Assembly: GCA_963772065.1 (NCBI GenBank)
Contig: CAVYVZ010000009.1
Span: 124,001-188,000, forward strand
From: CAVYVZ01 sp963772065
GTDB lineage: Bacteria; Acidobacteriota; Vicinamibacteria; Vicinamibacterales; UBA2999
DNA: 64,000 nucleotides
Reading direction: 5' to 3'
Position numbers and translations under genes: made by a program. The notes below the pieces were generated by a model, which saw nothing but the letters and a program-made list of their open reading frames with translations, did no database searches and was not told the DNA's origin. Of the stretch, positions 1 through 9,517 are shown in pieces (position 1 is the stretch's first letter; every line of letters starts with the position of its first letter).

Positions 1-599
1 ACCGGGACGCGCTCACCACCGAATGGCGAAAGCTCGGCCGGCGCGTCGAGGCGGCAGCGCGCCTCGATTTTTTCGACGCGCCCGGTCGCGAAGAGCTGGA
101 GGTATTGATGGAGACCATCGATCGCACGCTGAATCCTCAGACGCCGGTCCGGTCATCGGGCGAGGCGCTACGCGGCCGCACGTGGATGACGCGGCGCGGG
201 GTGAAAGTCGATCGCATCTCGTCGGCGTGGCTGATTCGCAGGTTCATCGATCCTGCGGCCACGTTCGTGTTTGCCGATCCCAATGGCGGGCCGGCGCCCT
301 CCGACGTGGTGCGGTTCGACATGTTCGAGGGCGAGTTCACGCACGACGGAGACCTCTGCACGTTCGAGGTGCTCCTCCGTGCCTCGGCGCGCGCCGACGA
401 TCCCGGGCTCCAGGCGATCTCGCAGGTCGTTCACGATCTCGATCTCAAGGACGATCGATATCAGCGGCCCGAGACCTCGGGCGTCGCCGCACTGATCCAG
501 GGCATCACCGCGCGCCACGCAGACGACGAACGGCGACTTGCCGAAGGCGCGACGCTGCTCGATGCGCTGTACGCCGGTTTCACAGGAGCCGCCGCATGA
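1..599 (+). CDS. chrB: Chromate resistance protein ChrB, C-terminal part (partial)
   Basis: The reading frame is open from the window edge and ends at a TGA overlapping the next start. The visible protein begins in the ChrB N-terminal region (a stretch ending LDFFDAPGREELEVLM) and continues into the ChrB C-terminal domain, recognisable by WMTRRGVKVDRISSAWLIRR, followed by FIDP and a conserved DMFEGEFTH segment. ChrB proteins are associated with chromate-efflux (ChrA) loci as regulators or accessory resistance factors. The TTG/ATG near 105-110 is only an internal start; the upstream residues fit the family, so the gene is longer and its start lies outside the window. chrA is not visible. Function here is by family only. 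Confidence 0.85.
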   Translation, partial: RDALTTEWRKLGRRVEAAARLDFFDAPGREELEVLMETIDRTLNPQTPVRSSGEALRGRTWMTRRGVKVDRISSAWLIRRFIDPAATFVFADPNGGPAPSDVVRFDMFEGEFTHDGDLCTFEVLLRASARADDPGLQAISQVVHDLDLKDDRYQRPETSGVAALIQGITARHADDERRLAEGATLLDALYAGFTGAAA

Positions 600-1867
600 C
601 GCCGGCGCTGACGCGGCGGACATTCATGCTCTCGTGCGCCGCGCTCGGAACGATCGCGCGTCCGGCGGACCTGTCACCATCGCGCTGGCGCTCTCTCTTC
701 CCGGCGCTTCAGGCCGCCGACGCCGGCACGATCTATCTCGACAGCGCCGCTACCACGCACCGCGCGCAGCCGGTCCTCGATGCGATCCTCGAGTACTACC
801 GGGAGGACAACGCGAACCCGGCCCGCGTTCACGCGCGCGCGAGACGCGCCGCGCAGCGCCTCGCCGACGCTCGTCAGACTATTGCCACATTCGTGAACGC
901 CGCCGACCCGCTCGAGGTGATCTTCACGCGCGGCACGACGGAAGCGGTCAACCTGGCGGCCTCGTCGTGGGGTGGCGCGAACCTGAAATCGGGCGACGAG
1001 GTGCTGCTGACCGTCGCCGAGCATTGCTCGAACCTGCTGCCGTGGACCACGGCCGCGCGCCGCGCCGGCGCGAAGGTCGTCGTCGTCGACGTCGACGACG
1101 AAGGGCAGCTTCGTCTCGACGATCTCGCCAGGAAGTTGTCCCCCCGCACGCGGATCGTGGCGTTCAGCCACGTCTCGAACGTGCTTGGGATCGTCAATCC
1201 GGCGCGCGAGATTTGCCGCCTCGCGCGCGAGGCCGGCGCTCGTGTATTCATCGACGGCGCCCAGGCCGCACCGCACGTCCTCGTCGACGTGCGCGACCTG
1301 CAGTGCGACTTCTATGCGCTGTCGGGACACAAGATGTGTGGGCCGATGGGCTCAGGTGTGCTGTGGGCGCGCCGCGAGATTCTCGAGACGATGCCGCCGT
1401 ACCACGTGGGCAGCAACATGGCGCACGATGTCGAGTTCGATCGCGCGACGTTCGAGCATGGGGCGCTGAAGTTTCAGGCTGGGACGCCTGATGTCGCGCA
1501 GGCAGTCGGCGTCGCGGCGGCCGCTCGGCTGTTGATGTCCTCCCGCGAAGCGCTTCAGCGCGAGGACGAAGCGCTCGTCCGCCGCGGGCTGCGGAGGCTT
1601 CGTGAGGTCCGCGGCCTGCGTCTCCTCGGCCGCGGCATGTCCGATCACCGCGTGCCGGTGTTCGCGTTCGCGCTGAATGGATGGAAGGCGTCCGAGGTGG
1701 CCGCCATGCTCGACGCGCGGGGCATCGCCGTCCGCGCGGGGGACATGGCAGCGCTCCCGCTGTTGAAGCGATTCGGCCTCGCCGAGGCCGTTCGCGCGTC
1801 GGCGTACGTGTACAACACGCCGGAGGACTTGGATCGGCTGTCGGACGCACTGCAGGATCTCAGTTGA
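596..1867 (+). CDS. Tat-exported class V aminotransferase / cysteine desulfurase-like protein lacking the catalytic Cys
   Basis: The 423-residue protein starts at an ATG overlapping the chrB stop (ATGA), so the two are translationally coupled. Residues 7-11 (RRTFM) followed by a hydrophobic stretch form a twin-arginine signal. The rest is a full fold-type I PLP enzyme of the SufS/CsdA group: TRGTTEAVN, AEHCSNLLPW, DGAQAAPH and the PLP lysine K246 in SGHKMCGP. In SufS the mobile-loop motif is RAGHHCAQP; here it reads RAGDMAALP, so the sulfur-accepting cysteine is Ala385 and both histidines are changed. Cysteine desulfurase activity is therefore unlikely. It may be an exported PLP lyase or transaminase of unknown substrate. 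Confidence 0.85.
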   Translation: MTPALTRRTFMLSCAALGTIARPADLSPSRWRSLFPALQAADAGTIYLDSAATTHRAQPVLDAILEYYREDNANPARVHARARRAAQRLADARQTIATFVNAADPLEVIFTRGTTEAVNLAASSWGGANLKSGDEVLLTVAEHCSNLLPWTTAARRAGAKVVVVDVDDEGQLRLDDLARKLSPRTRIVAFSHVSNVLGIVNPAREICRLAREAGARVFIDGAQAAPHVLVDVRDLQCDFYALSGHKMCGPMGSGVLWARREILETMPPYHVGSNMAHDVEFDRATFEHGALKFQAGTPDVAQAVGVAAAARLLMSSREALQREDEALVRRGLRRLREVRGLRLLGRGMSDHRVPVFAFALNGWKASEVAAMLDARGIAVRAGDMAALPLLKRFGLAEAVRASAYVYNTPEDLDRLSDALQDLS

Positions 1868-1873
1868 GGATCG

Positions 1874-3904
1874 TCAGAACGATAACCGCGCCGCCACCTG
1901 TGTTCTGCGCCCATCCACACGCAGCTGCGCTGTCAGGACGTCGTAGGTCGGGCTCCAGAACGTGTAGTTCGACCGGTCCAGCAGGTTGAATGCTTCCCAC
2001 AAAACCGTCACGCGCGTGCCCCGCTTGAGCGCGATGTCGCGTGCGATACGAGGATCGAGTGAAACCCACGCCGGCACGCTCGATCCCACGCCGCTCTGTG
2101 CCGTGTAGATTCCGCTGAGCGTCCAATCCCTGACGACCGACTCGAGGACGCCGCTGAACCGATCCGCGAAGCGATTGCTGGACAAAATTACGCTGCCGGC
2201 GAATCGGTGGCGCCCCGTGCCAAAGATATCGGACATCTGTCCATCGGTTTTGGCCAGTGTGTATGACACGCGATACTGGTGGCCCTGCGCAAATCGCCGC
2301 GTCATTTCGATCGCGAGGCCGTCGTAACGCGATTCCGTGGTGCGTTCGCTGAAGACAGCAGCGCGGGGGAAACGATCGCCCCGGATCATCAGATAGTTCA
2401 CCGAGATCGCCGTGTTCGGCATCCATTCCCACTCGAAGCCCGTGCCCGCCTGGTGGACGCGCGGGCTCCGGTATTCCGTATCGAGCGCGATGATGGGGGA
2501 GCGCAGGATCGGCCAGGGAGTGCTGCCGTATACGAGGCCATAGCCGCCGCGGACGACGAAGGCTCTCCCGAGTGGCGCCCACGCAATGCCGAGCCGCGGG
2601 CCGAAGTTGTTGTAATCCGAGCGAATGGGGCTCGCGTCGAGCCCTGAAAAGGTCTGGGCGTCGTAGCGGAGGCCCAGATTGACCGTGAGCTCCGGATCGA
2701 CGTGCCACTCGTCCTGGGCGAAGAGCGAATACTCGCCCACATAGGGCCGATCGAGCTGCATGTCGAAGCCGGTCTTCACCTTGTGCGCGCCCCGCACCCA
2801 AATGAGCGTATCGGCAACCTGAAAGCGGTTCATGTCGGCTTCACCGAGGAGGTCCTCTCGATCTCGCCCGGCATGAACGCGCGCCTCGTTCACCAGCGTC
2901 GATCCGATCGCGCTGGTTGCAGTCGCACTGAACGTGCGCGACGAACCATCGGCAAGGCTCCCCGCCCCTTGTCCGATGCGCCACCCTCGAGAGCTGTAGC
3001 GAAGCGACAAACGGTGCGTCTCGGCGAGCTGGTGGTCGGTCTTCGCCAGGAACAGCCGCCGGTCGTGTTCCGGCGCGTAGCGCAGGTCGTCGTAGATGCC
3101 GTACGCGAAGTGCCGGTTGCGCGCCAGCGGACCGCCGGCGGACCCGCCGAACTGGTTCGCGCCGCTTCCAGTCATGCCGAACACGGAGCCCTCGGTCTCG
3201 TTCGATCCCGCCTTCGTCACGACCTCGATGATTCCACCGAGCGCACGGCCGTATTCAGCCGCGTATGCACTCGTGCTCACGCGAATGCCCTGTGTGGCTT
3301 CCTGGCTGATCCACGTCGGCGCCGCGAACAGCGGGCCGCCGCCGTCGTAGCCGTCCCAGAGGACGCGATTGACGGGCATCACGCTCGGCATGATCAGCGC
3401 GAACGCGACGGCGTTGCGATCGCGCACCGGCAGATGTTCGATCTCCGTGGGGGTGACAAAGGAGCTGAGCTGCGTTCTCGTCGGCTCCACCATCGGCGGC
3501 GCGTCCGCAACCGTGATCGTTTCCGGGGCCCGCGCGCCGCCAAGCTCGAGACGCAGCGTGATCACCTGTCCGGGCTGCAGGCGGAGGTTGGGTTGCCGGC
3601 GCGTCGCAAATCCGTCGCGCGACGCCTGCACTTTGTACGGACCGACCGGCAGGCCCGGAGCCACGAAGGTGCCCTCGTCGGCGGTAATCGCCTCGCGCGT
3701 GGCGTTGGTCGCCGTATTCGTGATTGTCACCGTGACACCGGGCAGCACGGTGCCAGCTGTGTCTACGATGGTGCCCTGAATGTCGCCGGCGGCGCTTTGG
3801 GCTGCAGTGGTCGAGGTGGATGCCCAGAAGAAGAAGAAAAGTACCGCGAAGATGGCCGCCATCCGGGCAGATGCCGGAGCAGATATCAAGCGGACAGACG
3901 GCAT
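1874..3904 (-). CDS. TonB-dependent receptor-like protein with carboxypeptidase-regulatory domain
   Basis: A 676-residue outer-membrane protein. A signal peptide covers roughly residues 1-37. A carboxypeptidase-regulatory (CnaB-like) domain follows at about 42-125 (GDIQGTIVDTAGTVLPGVTV). A plug-like segment with YGRALGGIIEVVTKAG lies near 215-235, and the rest is predicted beta-barrel with alternating aromatic strands ending in a C-terminal Phe, as required for outer-membrane assembly. It resembles acidobacterial Oar/SusC-like receptors but is much shorter than the usual 1000 or more residues, with a reduced barrel. It is transcribed divergently from the DUF1015 gene. The ligand is unknown. 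Confidence 0.85.
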   Translation of the reverse strand: MPSVRLISAPASARMAAIFAVLFFFFWASTSTTAAQSAAGDIQGTIVDTAGTVLPGVTVTITNTATNATREAITADEGTFVAPGLPVGPYKVQASRDGFATRRQPNLRLQPGQVITLRLELGGARAPETITVADAPPMVEPTRTQLSSFVTPTEIEHLPVRDRNAVAFALIMPSVMPVNRVLWDGYDGGGPLFAAPTWISQEATQGIRVSTSAYAAEYGRALGGIIEVVTKAGSNETEGSVFGMTGSGANQFGGSAGGPLARNRHFAYGIYDDLRYAPEHDRRLFLAKTDHQLAETHRLSLRYSSRGWRIGQGAGSLADGSSRTFSATATSAIGSTLVNEARVHAGRDREDLLGEADMNRFQVADTLIWVRGAHKVKTGFDMQLDRPYVGEYSLFAQDEWHVDPELTVNLGLRYDAQTFSGLDASPIRSDYNNFGPRLGIAWAPLGRAFVVRGGYGLVYGSTPWPILRSPIIALDTEYRSPRVHQAGTGFEWEWMPNTAISVNYLMIRGDRFPRAAVFSERTTESRYDGLAIEMTRRFAQGHQYRVSYTLAKTDGQMSDIFGTGRHRFAGSVILSSNRFADRFSGVLESVVRDWTLSGIYTAQSGVGSSVPAWVSLDPRIARDIALKRGTRVTVLWEAFNLLDRSNYTFWSPTYDVLTAQLRVDGRRTQVAARLSF

Positions 3905-3944
3905 GATCCCTCCGCCGACACGCCCTGCAAGGTGAACGCCGAAC

Positions 3945-3950
3945 TATAAT
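3945..3950 (+). promoter_or_regulatory. -10 element TATAAT, probable leaderless promoter
   Basis: A perfect TATAAT lies 11 bases before the ATG of the DUF1015 gene at 3962, with no Shine-Dalgarno between them. A transcript starting about 7 bases downstream would have a leader of only a few bases. No good -35 hexamer is visible at the normal spacing. Confidence 0.5.
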
Positions 3951-3961
3951 TTTCTTTCCCT

Positions 3962-5179
3962 ATGGCCCTGCTGGCGCCGTTCCGGGCGCTTCGTCCCACG
4001 CCGGACGCTGCCGCACATGTGGCCGCCGTTCCCTACGATGTCGTCAGCGCCGACGAAGCCGCAGCGCTGGCGGCGGGCAATCCTCTCAGCTTCCTGCGGA
4101 TCTCGCGCGCCGAAATCGATCTGCCACGCGACACGAACCCGTACTCGGAGGCGGTGTATCGAAAGGCGCGGGAGAACTTCGACGCGCTTCGAGAGATGGC
4201 GCTCGTGGTGGAAGATGCGCCAACCGTCTACGTCTATCGTTTGAAAATGGGGGCCCACGAGCAGACCGGCGTGGCGGCGTGCTTCTCCCTCGAGGAGTAC
4301 GAGCGTGACATCATCCGGAAGCACGAGCGCACGCGTCGCGACAAGGAAGACGACCGAACGCGTCACATGCTCGAGCTCCGCGCGCAGACCGGCCCGGTGT
4401 TCCTCACCTACAAGGCGTCGCCGGCGATCGATGCGGTCGTGTCGCGCAGCATCGCCTCGAGGGCGCCGCTCTTCGATTTCCCGGCATCCGACGGCGTGCA
4501 GCATACGATCTGGCGGGTCGATCCGCGCGACGAGCGCGACCTGACGGCGGCGTTCGATCGTGTGCCTGCGCTGTACATCGCCGACGGGCACCACCGTGCC
4601 GCCAGCGCGGCGCGCGCGCGCCAGCAGCTTCGGGGCAGCGGCGGCGTCGCGGGCGAGTGGGACACGTTTCTGGCGGTCGCCTTTCCGGACAACCAGATGC
4701 AGATCCTCCCCTACAACCGTGTGGTCAAGGATCTCGGGTCATTCACACCTGACGCATTGCTCGCGACCCTGCGCGAACGCTTCATCGTCACGAACGGCCC
4801 GGCGCGTCCCGTGAAGAGTGGTGCCGTCGCGATGTACGTCGCCGGACGCTGGCACACGATCGTCCTTGGCGATGCCTCGGCTGTCGCAGGCACGGCGGAG
4901 CGCCTCGATGTGCAGCGGCTTCAAGACAGCATCCTGGCGCCGCTGCTTGGGATCGGCGACGTGCGGTCCGACAAACGCATCGACTTCGTGGGCGGCGCCC
5001 GCGGCACCGCGGAGCTCGAGAAGGTCGTGAACTCGGGGAGCGCGGCGGTGGCGTTTTCTCTCTACCCGGTCGGCGTCGACGACTTGATGGCGATCTCCGA
5101 TGCCGGAGGCATCATGCCGCCGAAGTCGACGTGGTTCGAGCCGAAGCTGCGCGACGGTTTGCTTTCGCACGTAATCTAA
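3962..5179 (+). CDS. DUF1015 family protein
   Basis: A 405-residue cytoplasmic protein recognisable as DUF1015 from its start (PFRALRPTPDAAAHVAAVPYD), the NPLSFLRI segment and the conserved YIADGHHRAASA near residues 204-215. The family is widespread, often found near serA/serC, and has no firmly assigned biochemical role; histidines and an arginine in the ADGHHR motif look like an active or binding site. Here it lies immediately upstream of serA-serC on the same strand, with an inverted repeat between, which fits a link to serine metabolism but does not prove it. Length is normal for the family. Confidence 0.88.
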   Translation: MALLAPFRALRPTPDAAAHVAAVPYDVVSADEAAALAAGNPLSFLRISRAEIDLPRDTNPYSEAVYRKARENFDALREMALVVEDAPTVYVYRLKMGAHEQTGVAACFSLEEYERDIIRKHERTRRDKEDDRTRHMLELRAQTGPVFLTYKASPAIDAVVSRSIASRAPLFDFPASDGVQHTIWRVDPRDERDLTAAFDRVPALYIADGHHRAASAARARQQLRGSGGVAGEWDTFLAVAFPDNQMQILPYNRVVKDLGSFTPDALLATLRERFIVTNGPARPVKSGAVAMYVAGRWHTIVLGDASAVAGTAERLDVQRLQDSILAPLLGIGDVRSDKRIDFVGGARGTAELEKVVNSGSAAVAFSLYPVGVDDLMAISDAGGIMPPKSTWFEPKLRDGLLSHVI

Positions 5180-5251
5180 AACCACGAAACACACGAAATA
5201 CACGAAAGGTCATTCGAGCGTCATTTCGTGGCTTTCGTGTTTTCGTGGTTT
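5178..5251. repeat. Intergenic inverted repeat with TTTCGTG arms
   Basis: Left arm 5178-5209 and right arm 5224-5251 are imperfect reverse complements made of repeated TTTCGTG units separated by about 14 bases. The element fills almost the whole gap between the DUF1015 stop and the serA ATG. It could fold into a long hairpin and reduce read-through, but it lacks a T-run, so it is better called a palindromic intergenic repeat than a terminator. Confidence 0.75.
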
Positions 5252-5253
5252 GA

Positions 5254-6483
5254 ATGGATATGAGGGTACTGGTCGCCGACAAATTCGAGCAGAGCGGCCT
5301 CGACGGCCTGAAGACCGCCGGCTGCGACGTGGTGTACGAGCCGGAGCTCGTCGATGCGCCGCTTGCCGACGCCATTCGCCGCACCGGCGCGGACGTGCTG
5401 GTCGTGCGGTCGACCAAAGTCACCGCGCCGATGCTCGACGCCGGCGGCCTGTCGCTCATTGTCCGCGCCGGCGCCGGCGTCAACACGATTGACGTGTCGG
5501 CCGCGTCGAAGCGCGGCATCTATGTGTCGAACTGTCCGGGCAAGAACTCGATTGCCGTCGCGGAGCTCGCCTTCGGTCTGGTGTTGTCGCTCGATCGCCG
5601 GATTCCCGACAACGTGGCGGACCTGCGTGCGGGGAAGTGGAACAAGAAGGAGTACTCAAAGGCAAAGGGACTCTTCGGCCGCACGCTCGGACTCCTGGGC
5701 TTCGGGAGCATCGGGCAGGAGATGGCGCGGCGCGGCCGCTCGTTCGGCATGCCCGTCCTCGTGTGGAGCCGCCGGTTCACGGCTCGGGGCGCGGCGGCGC
5801 GCGATCAGTTGCCTCCAGATCTCGAGATCACGGTGATCAACTCGCCCGAGGAGGTCGTCGAGCGCGCGGACGTCGTGAGCGTCCACCTCGCGCTGACGGA
5901 CGAGACGAAGGGCCTCGTCGGCGCGCCGCTCTTCAACCGCATGAAGCGCGGCGCCTTCTTCGTGAACACGGCGCGCGCCGAGGTAGTGGACTATGCCGCG
6001 CTGGCCGACGCCGTCAAGAATCGAGACATCCGTGTGGCGCTCGACGTGTACGCCGCGGAACCCGCCGGCGCCACGGGCGATTTCACGGAGCCGGTCGTCG
6101 CGCTGCCGAATGTGTACGGCACCCACCACATCGGCGCGTCCACGGACCAGGCGCAGGAGGCGATTGCCGCCGAATCGGTCCGGATCATCCGGACGTACAA
6201 GGACACCGGCAAGGTGCTCAACGTCGTGAACCTGTCGTCGAAGACGCCGGCCACGCACAGCCTGGTCGTGCGCCATCGCGACCGCCCCGGCGTGCTGGCG
6301 CACGTCTTCGAGCACCTGCGGGGCGGCAACATCAACGTGCAGGAAACGGAGAACATCATCTTCGAAGGCGCCGAAGCGGCGATCGCGCGGATCAATCTCG
6401 ATCGCGAGCCGCCGCCGCCGCTTCTGAAGGCGATCGAATCGGGAAATGCGGATATCCTCCATCTCCATCTGGTGAAGATATGA
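5254..6483 (+). CDS. serA: D-3-phosphoglycerate dehydrogenase
   Basis: A 409-residue NAD-dependent enzyme catalysing the first step of serine synthesis from 3-phosphoglycerate. The catalytic and nucleotide-binding domains are intact: VRSTKVTAPML, VRAGAGVNTID, the Rossmann motif GLLGFGSIGQEMA near residue 148, the arginine in NTARAEVVD and the histidine in GTHHIGASTDQAQ. A C-terminal ACT domain (about residues 335-409, beginning HSLVVRHRDRPGVLAHVF) suggests allosteric control, classically by serine. The stop overlaps the serC start (ATGA), so serA and serC form a coupled operon. A second ATG two codons downstream (5260) is an alternative start. Confidence 0.95.
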   Translation: MDMRVLVADKFEQSGLDGLKTAGCDVVYEPELVDAPLADAIRRTGADVLVVRSTKVTAPMLDAGGLSLIVRAGAGVNTIDVSAASKRGIYVSNCPGKNSIAVAELAFGLVLSLDRRIPDNVADLRAGKWNKKEYSKAKGLFGRTLGLLGFGSIGQEMARRGRSFGMPVLVWSRRFTARGAAARDQLPPDLEITVINSPEEVVERADVVSVHLALTDETKGLVGAPLFNRMKRGAFFVNTARAEVVDYAALADAVKNRDIRVALDVYAAEPAGATGDFTEPVVALPNVYGTHHIGASTDQAQEAIAAESVRIIRTYKDTGKVLNVVNLSSKTPATHSLVVRHRDRPGVLAHVFEHLRGGNINVQETENIIFEGAEAAIARINLDREPPPPLLKAIESGNADILHLHLVKI

Positions 6484-7586
6484 CGACGACCACGCACACG
6501 ACGACCCATCGAATCTTCAACTTCGCGGCCGGTCCCGCGGTGCTTCCGCTGCCGGTGCTCGAGGAAGCGCAGCGTGACCTCCTCGCCCTGCCGGGGGTCG
6601 GCATGTCGGTGATGGAGATCAGCCATCGCTCGAAGACCTTCGAGGACATCCTGCATCGCGCGATCGAGGACATGCGCGCGCTCGGCAACGTTCCACCCAA
6701 CTACAAGGTTCTGCTCCTCCAGGGCGGCGCGAGCCTCCAGTTCTCGATGGTGCCGATGAACCTTCTCACGGCCGGCGCCACCGCCGACTACATCGTCACC
6801 GGCGGCTGGGCGCAGAAGGCGGTGAAGGAGGCGAAGAAGGTCGGCAAGACGAACGTCGCGTGGACGGAAGGCGGCGAGGTCTTCACGCGGATCCCGCGGC
6901 AGGACGAGCTGAAGCTCACCCCCGGCGCCGCTTACGTGCACATGACGTCGAACAACACGCTCTTCGGGACACAGTGGACCTCGCTGCCGGATGTGGGTGA
7001 CGCGCCGCTCGTGAACGACACGTCCTCGGACATGTTCAGCCGGCCGATCGACATTTCCCGGCACGCACTGATCTACGCGGGCGCGCAGAAGAACCTCGGG
7101 CCGTCCGGCGTGACGGTCGTGATCGTCCGCGAGGACATGCTCGCGCGGTCGGCCGACACGCTCCCGTCGATGCTGAACTACAAGCTGCTGGCGGAGAACG
7201 ATTCGCTGTACAACACGCCGCCGACGTTCGGCGTGTACGTCCTCGGCCTCACCATGAAGTGGCTGCGCAGCATTGGCGGGCTCGCGGCGATTGCCCAGAT
7301 CAACGAGCGGAAGGCCGCGACCTTGTACGCTGAGATCGATCGGACCGGCTTCTACCGGGGCACGGCGCACAAAGACTCCCGGTCGCTCATGAACGTCACG
7401 TTCCGGTTGCCGAGCGAGGAGCTGGAAAAGCTGTTCGTGAAGGAGACAACGTCGGCGGGGCTCGACGGCCTCAAGGGCCATCGCTCGGTTGGCGGGATCC
7501 GGGCCTCCATCTACAACGCGTTTCCGGAGGAGGGCGTCGATGCACTTGTCCAGTTCATGCGGGAGTTCGAACGCAGGCACGGCTAG
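6480..7586 (+). CDS. serC: Phosphoserine aminotransferase
   Basis: A 368-residue PLP enzyme converting 3-phosphohydroxypyruvate to phosphoserine. Hallmarks are RIFNFAAGPAVLP at the start, SVMEISHRSKTFEDI, LLLQGGASLQFSMVPMNLL, NDTSSDMFSRPID and the PLP lysine K204 in YAGAQKNLGPSGVT. The start is the ATG overlapping the serA stop; the frame is open further upstream, but that extension is only a shadow inside serA. The first residues (MTTTTHTTTH) are a short Thr/His-rich lead not typical of the family. Its end overlaps the start of the S9 peptidase gene by 47 bases. Confidence 0.95.
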   Translation: MTTTTHTTTHRIFNFAAGPAVLPLPVLEEAQRDLLALPGVGMSVMEISHRSKTFEDILHRAIEDMRALGNVPPNYKVLLLQGGASLQFSMVPMNLLTAGATADYIVTGGWAQKAVKEAKKVGKTNVAWTEGGEVFTRIPRQDELKLTPGAAYVHMTSNNTLFGTQWTSLPDVGDAPLVNDTSSDMFSRPIDISRHALIYAGAQKNLGPSGVTVVIVREDMLARSADTLPSMLNYKLLAENDSLYNTPPTFGVYVLGLTMKWLRSIGGLAAIAQINERKAATLYAEIDRTGFYRGTAHKDSRSLMNVTFRLPSEELEKLFVKETTSAGLDGLKGHRSVGGIRASIYNAFPEEGVDALVQFMREFERRHG

Positions 7587-9517
7587 GACGCTCTGCGCGC
7601 TCGTTGCGCTGTTGACGAGCGCGGCAGAGGCCCAGCAGCGGTCGTTTACCCTCGACGACATCGCGGCGTTCACATCGATCGCCGACGTGGCGCTGTCGCC
7701 CGACGGCCGCCACGCGGTCCTGGCCGTGCGGAGCACGATCCTGCCGGAGAACCGCACGCAGACGGATCTCTGGCGCGTCCCGACGGATGCGTCGTCGGCC
7801 GCGCGCCAGCTCACGTTCGATCGCGCCGGTGAAAGCGGCCTGAGCTGGTCGCCGGACGGGAGCCGCGTTGCGTTCCTCGCAGACCGGGACGGCTCCCGGC
7901 AGGTGTGGGCGCTCCCGGTCGGTGGCGGCGAGGCGGTGAAGCTCACGACGCACGGCGACTCGGTCTCGGCATTCGCCTGGAGTCCCGACGGCAAGCAGAT
8001 CGCCTTCGTGGCGCCTGTGCCGAAGACGGACGACGAGAAGCGTCGCGAGCGCGAGAAGGACGATGGGTACCTGCTCGGGGAGCAGTGGAGAAACCATCGC
8101 GTCTGGATCGACAAGCGTCAGCTCACCGATGGCCGGATGCACGTGCGGGCGCTCGCGTGGGCGCCGGACGGCCGCCGCATCGCAATCTCGGTCGCGCCGA
8201 CTGCCGAAGCCGACGCGTCGGAGGATGCGAAAGCGCAGCTGCTGGACGTCCAGTCGGCCGAGACGCAGGACGTCCCCGGCGGCGGCCTTGCCGCGAGCCT
8301 CACATGGTCGCCCGGGGGCCAGCAGCTCGCGTTTGCCCGGGCGTTCGACGGTCACGGCATCTCGCGCGAGGACGTTCACGTGTGGGACGTGGGGAGCAAC
8401 GAGCCGGCCCGCAATCTATCCGCCGCGCTCGATCGCGACATCGAGGACCTCTTCTGGGCAAGCGATGGCCTCGCGATCGACGTTCGCATCGCGCACGGCG
8501 TGACGCATTCCGTCGCGCGCGTTCACGTGAAGGGCGCGAGCCGGGCGCCCGAGGTACTCGAGCGCTTCAACCACCCGATTGGGCTGATGCGGCGCGCCGG
8601 CTCTACCCAGGTGTTCACGCGCACCGATCGGCCCGCCGAGCTCTATGCCTGGGCGCCCGAGGGAAAGTCGCGCCAGCTGACGAGCCTCAATGCCGCGGCG
8701 TCGCAGCTGCCGTTGCCAGCCGTCGAAGCCGCCCGCTGGAAGGGGCCGATCGGCGAGGTGGAAGGCGCCTTGTTCAAGCCGTCCGCGTACGACCCGAAGC
8801 GTCCGTACCCGCTCATCGTGAATCCGCATGGCGGCCCTCGCGGGCACTCGACGCTCGACTTCGATCCGGTGGCGGCGTACTGGACGTCGCTGGGTTATCT
8901 CGTGCTCAAGCCGAATTTCCGCGGCAGCACCGGCTACGGCGACAAGTTCACGAAAGGCAACGTCGAAGACTGGGGCGACGGACCGTTCCAGGACGTCATG
9001 TCGGGCGTCGACGCGCTGGTCTCGCGGGGCATTGCCGATGCCGACCGGCTCTTCATGTACGGATGGAGCTACGGCGGCATCATGGCGAACTGGACGGCTA
9101 CGCATACCGACCGGTTCAAGGCGATCGTCAGCGGGGCGTCGGTGGCCGATGGCCGCCTGCAGGTACTCGATCAGCGACTCACGGCGCTGGCGGTTCGATT
9201 ACTTCCGCGGCAGCCCCTTCCTCGACGCTCACTACCCGCTCTATCAGCGGGAATCGGCGGTCACGCATGCGAAGAACGCCAGGACGCCGACGCTGTTCAT
9301 CGTGGGGGCGGAGGACAAGCGCTGTCCCCTCGAGCAGAGCCTGATGATGTATCGCGCGTTCAAGGACCACGGCGTCACGACAGATTTGCTGATCTACCCG
9401 CGCGAGGATCATGGGTTCGTCGAGCCGCGGCACATCCTCGATCGCGCGAAGCGCGCGGCGGAGTGGATCAGGCGCTTCGATCGCAAGGCGCCGCCCGCTA
9501 CGTCGTCGGGGTCTTGA
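7540..9517 (+). pseudogene. S9 family prolyl oligopeptidase / acylaminoacyl peptidase, one-base frameshift
   Basis: A secreted serine peptidase of about 658 residues once a single base is removed. The likely ATG at 7540 lies inside serC and gives a signal peptide ending TSAAEAQQ; TTG 7546 is an alternative. Beta-propeller blades with WSPDG repeats fill roughly residues 40-380, then the hydrolase domain: NPHGGPRG, Ser510 in GWSYGGIM, Asp in GAEDKRCP and His in EDHGFVEP. The first frame is lost after VADGRLQ at 9162; the family sequence resumes one base later as YSISDSRRWRFDYFRGSPF. Deleting one G of 9162-9163 restores the protein, so the break is an extra G in GCAGGTACT. Whether it is real or a sequencing error cannot be decided here. 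Confidence 0.85.

Noticed and set aside
23..595. Upstream extension of the SufS-like protein frame
   Set aside because: It overlaps the chrB coding frame, and the Tat signal clearly begins at ATG 596.
5991..8114. Long minus-strand open frame of 707 codons
   Set aside because: It is antisense to serA, serC and the peptidase gene, is Arg/His-rich with no family motif, and is explained by GC-rich codon bias in the opposite strand.
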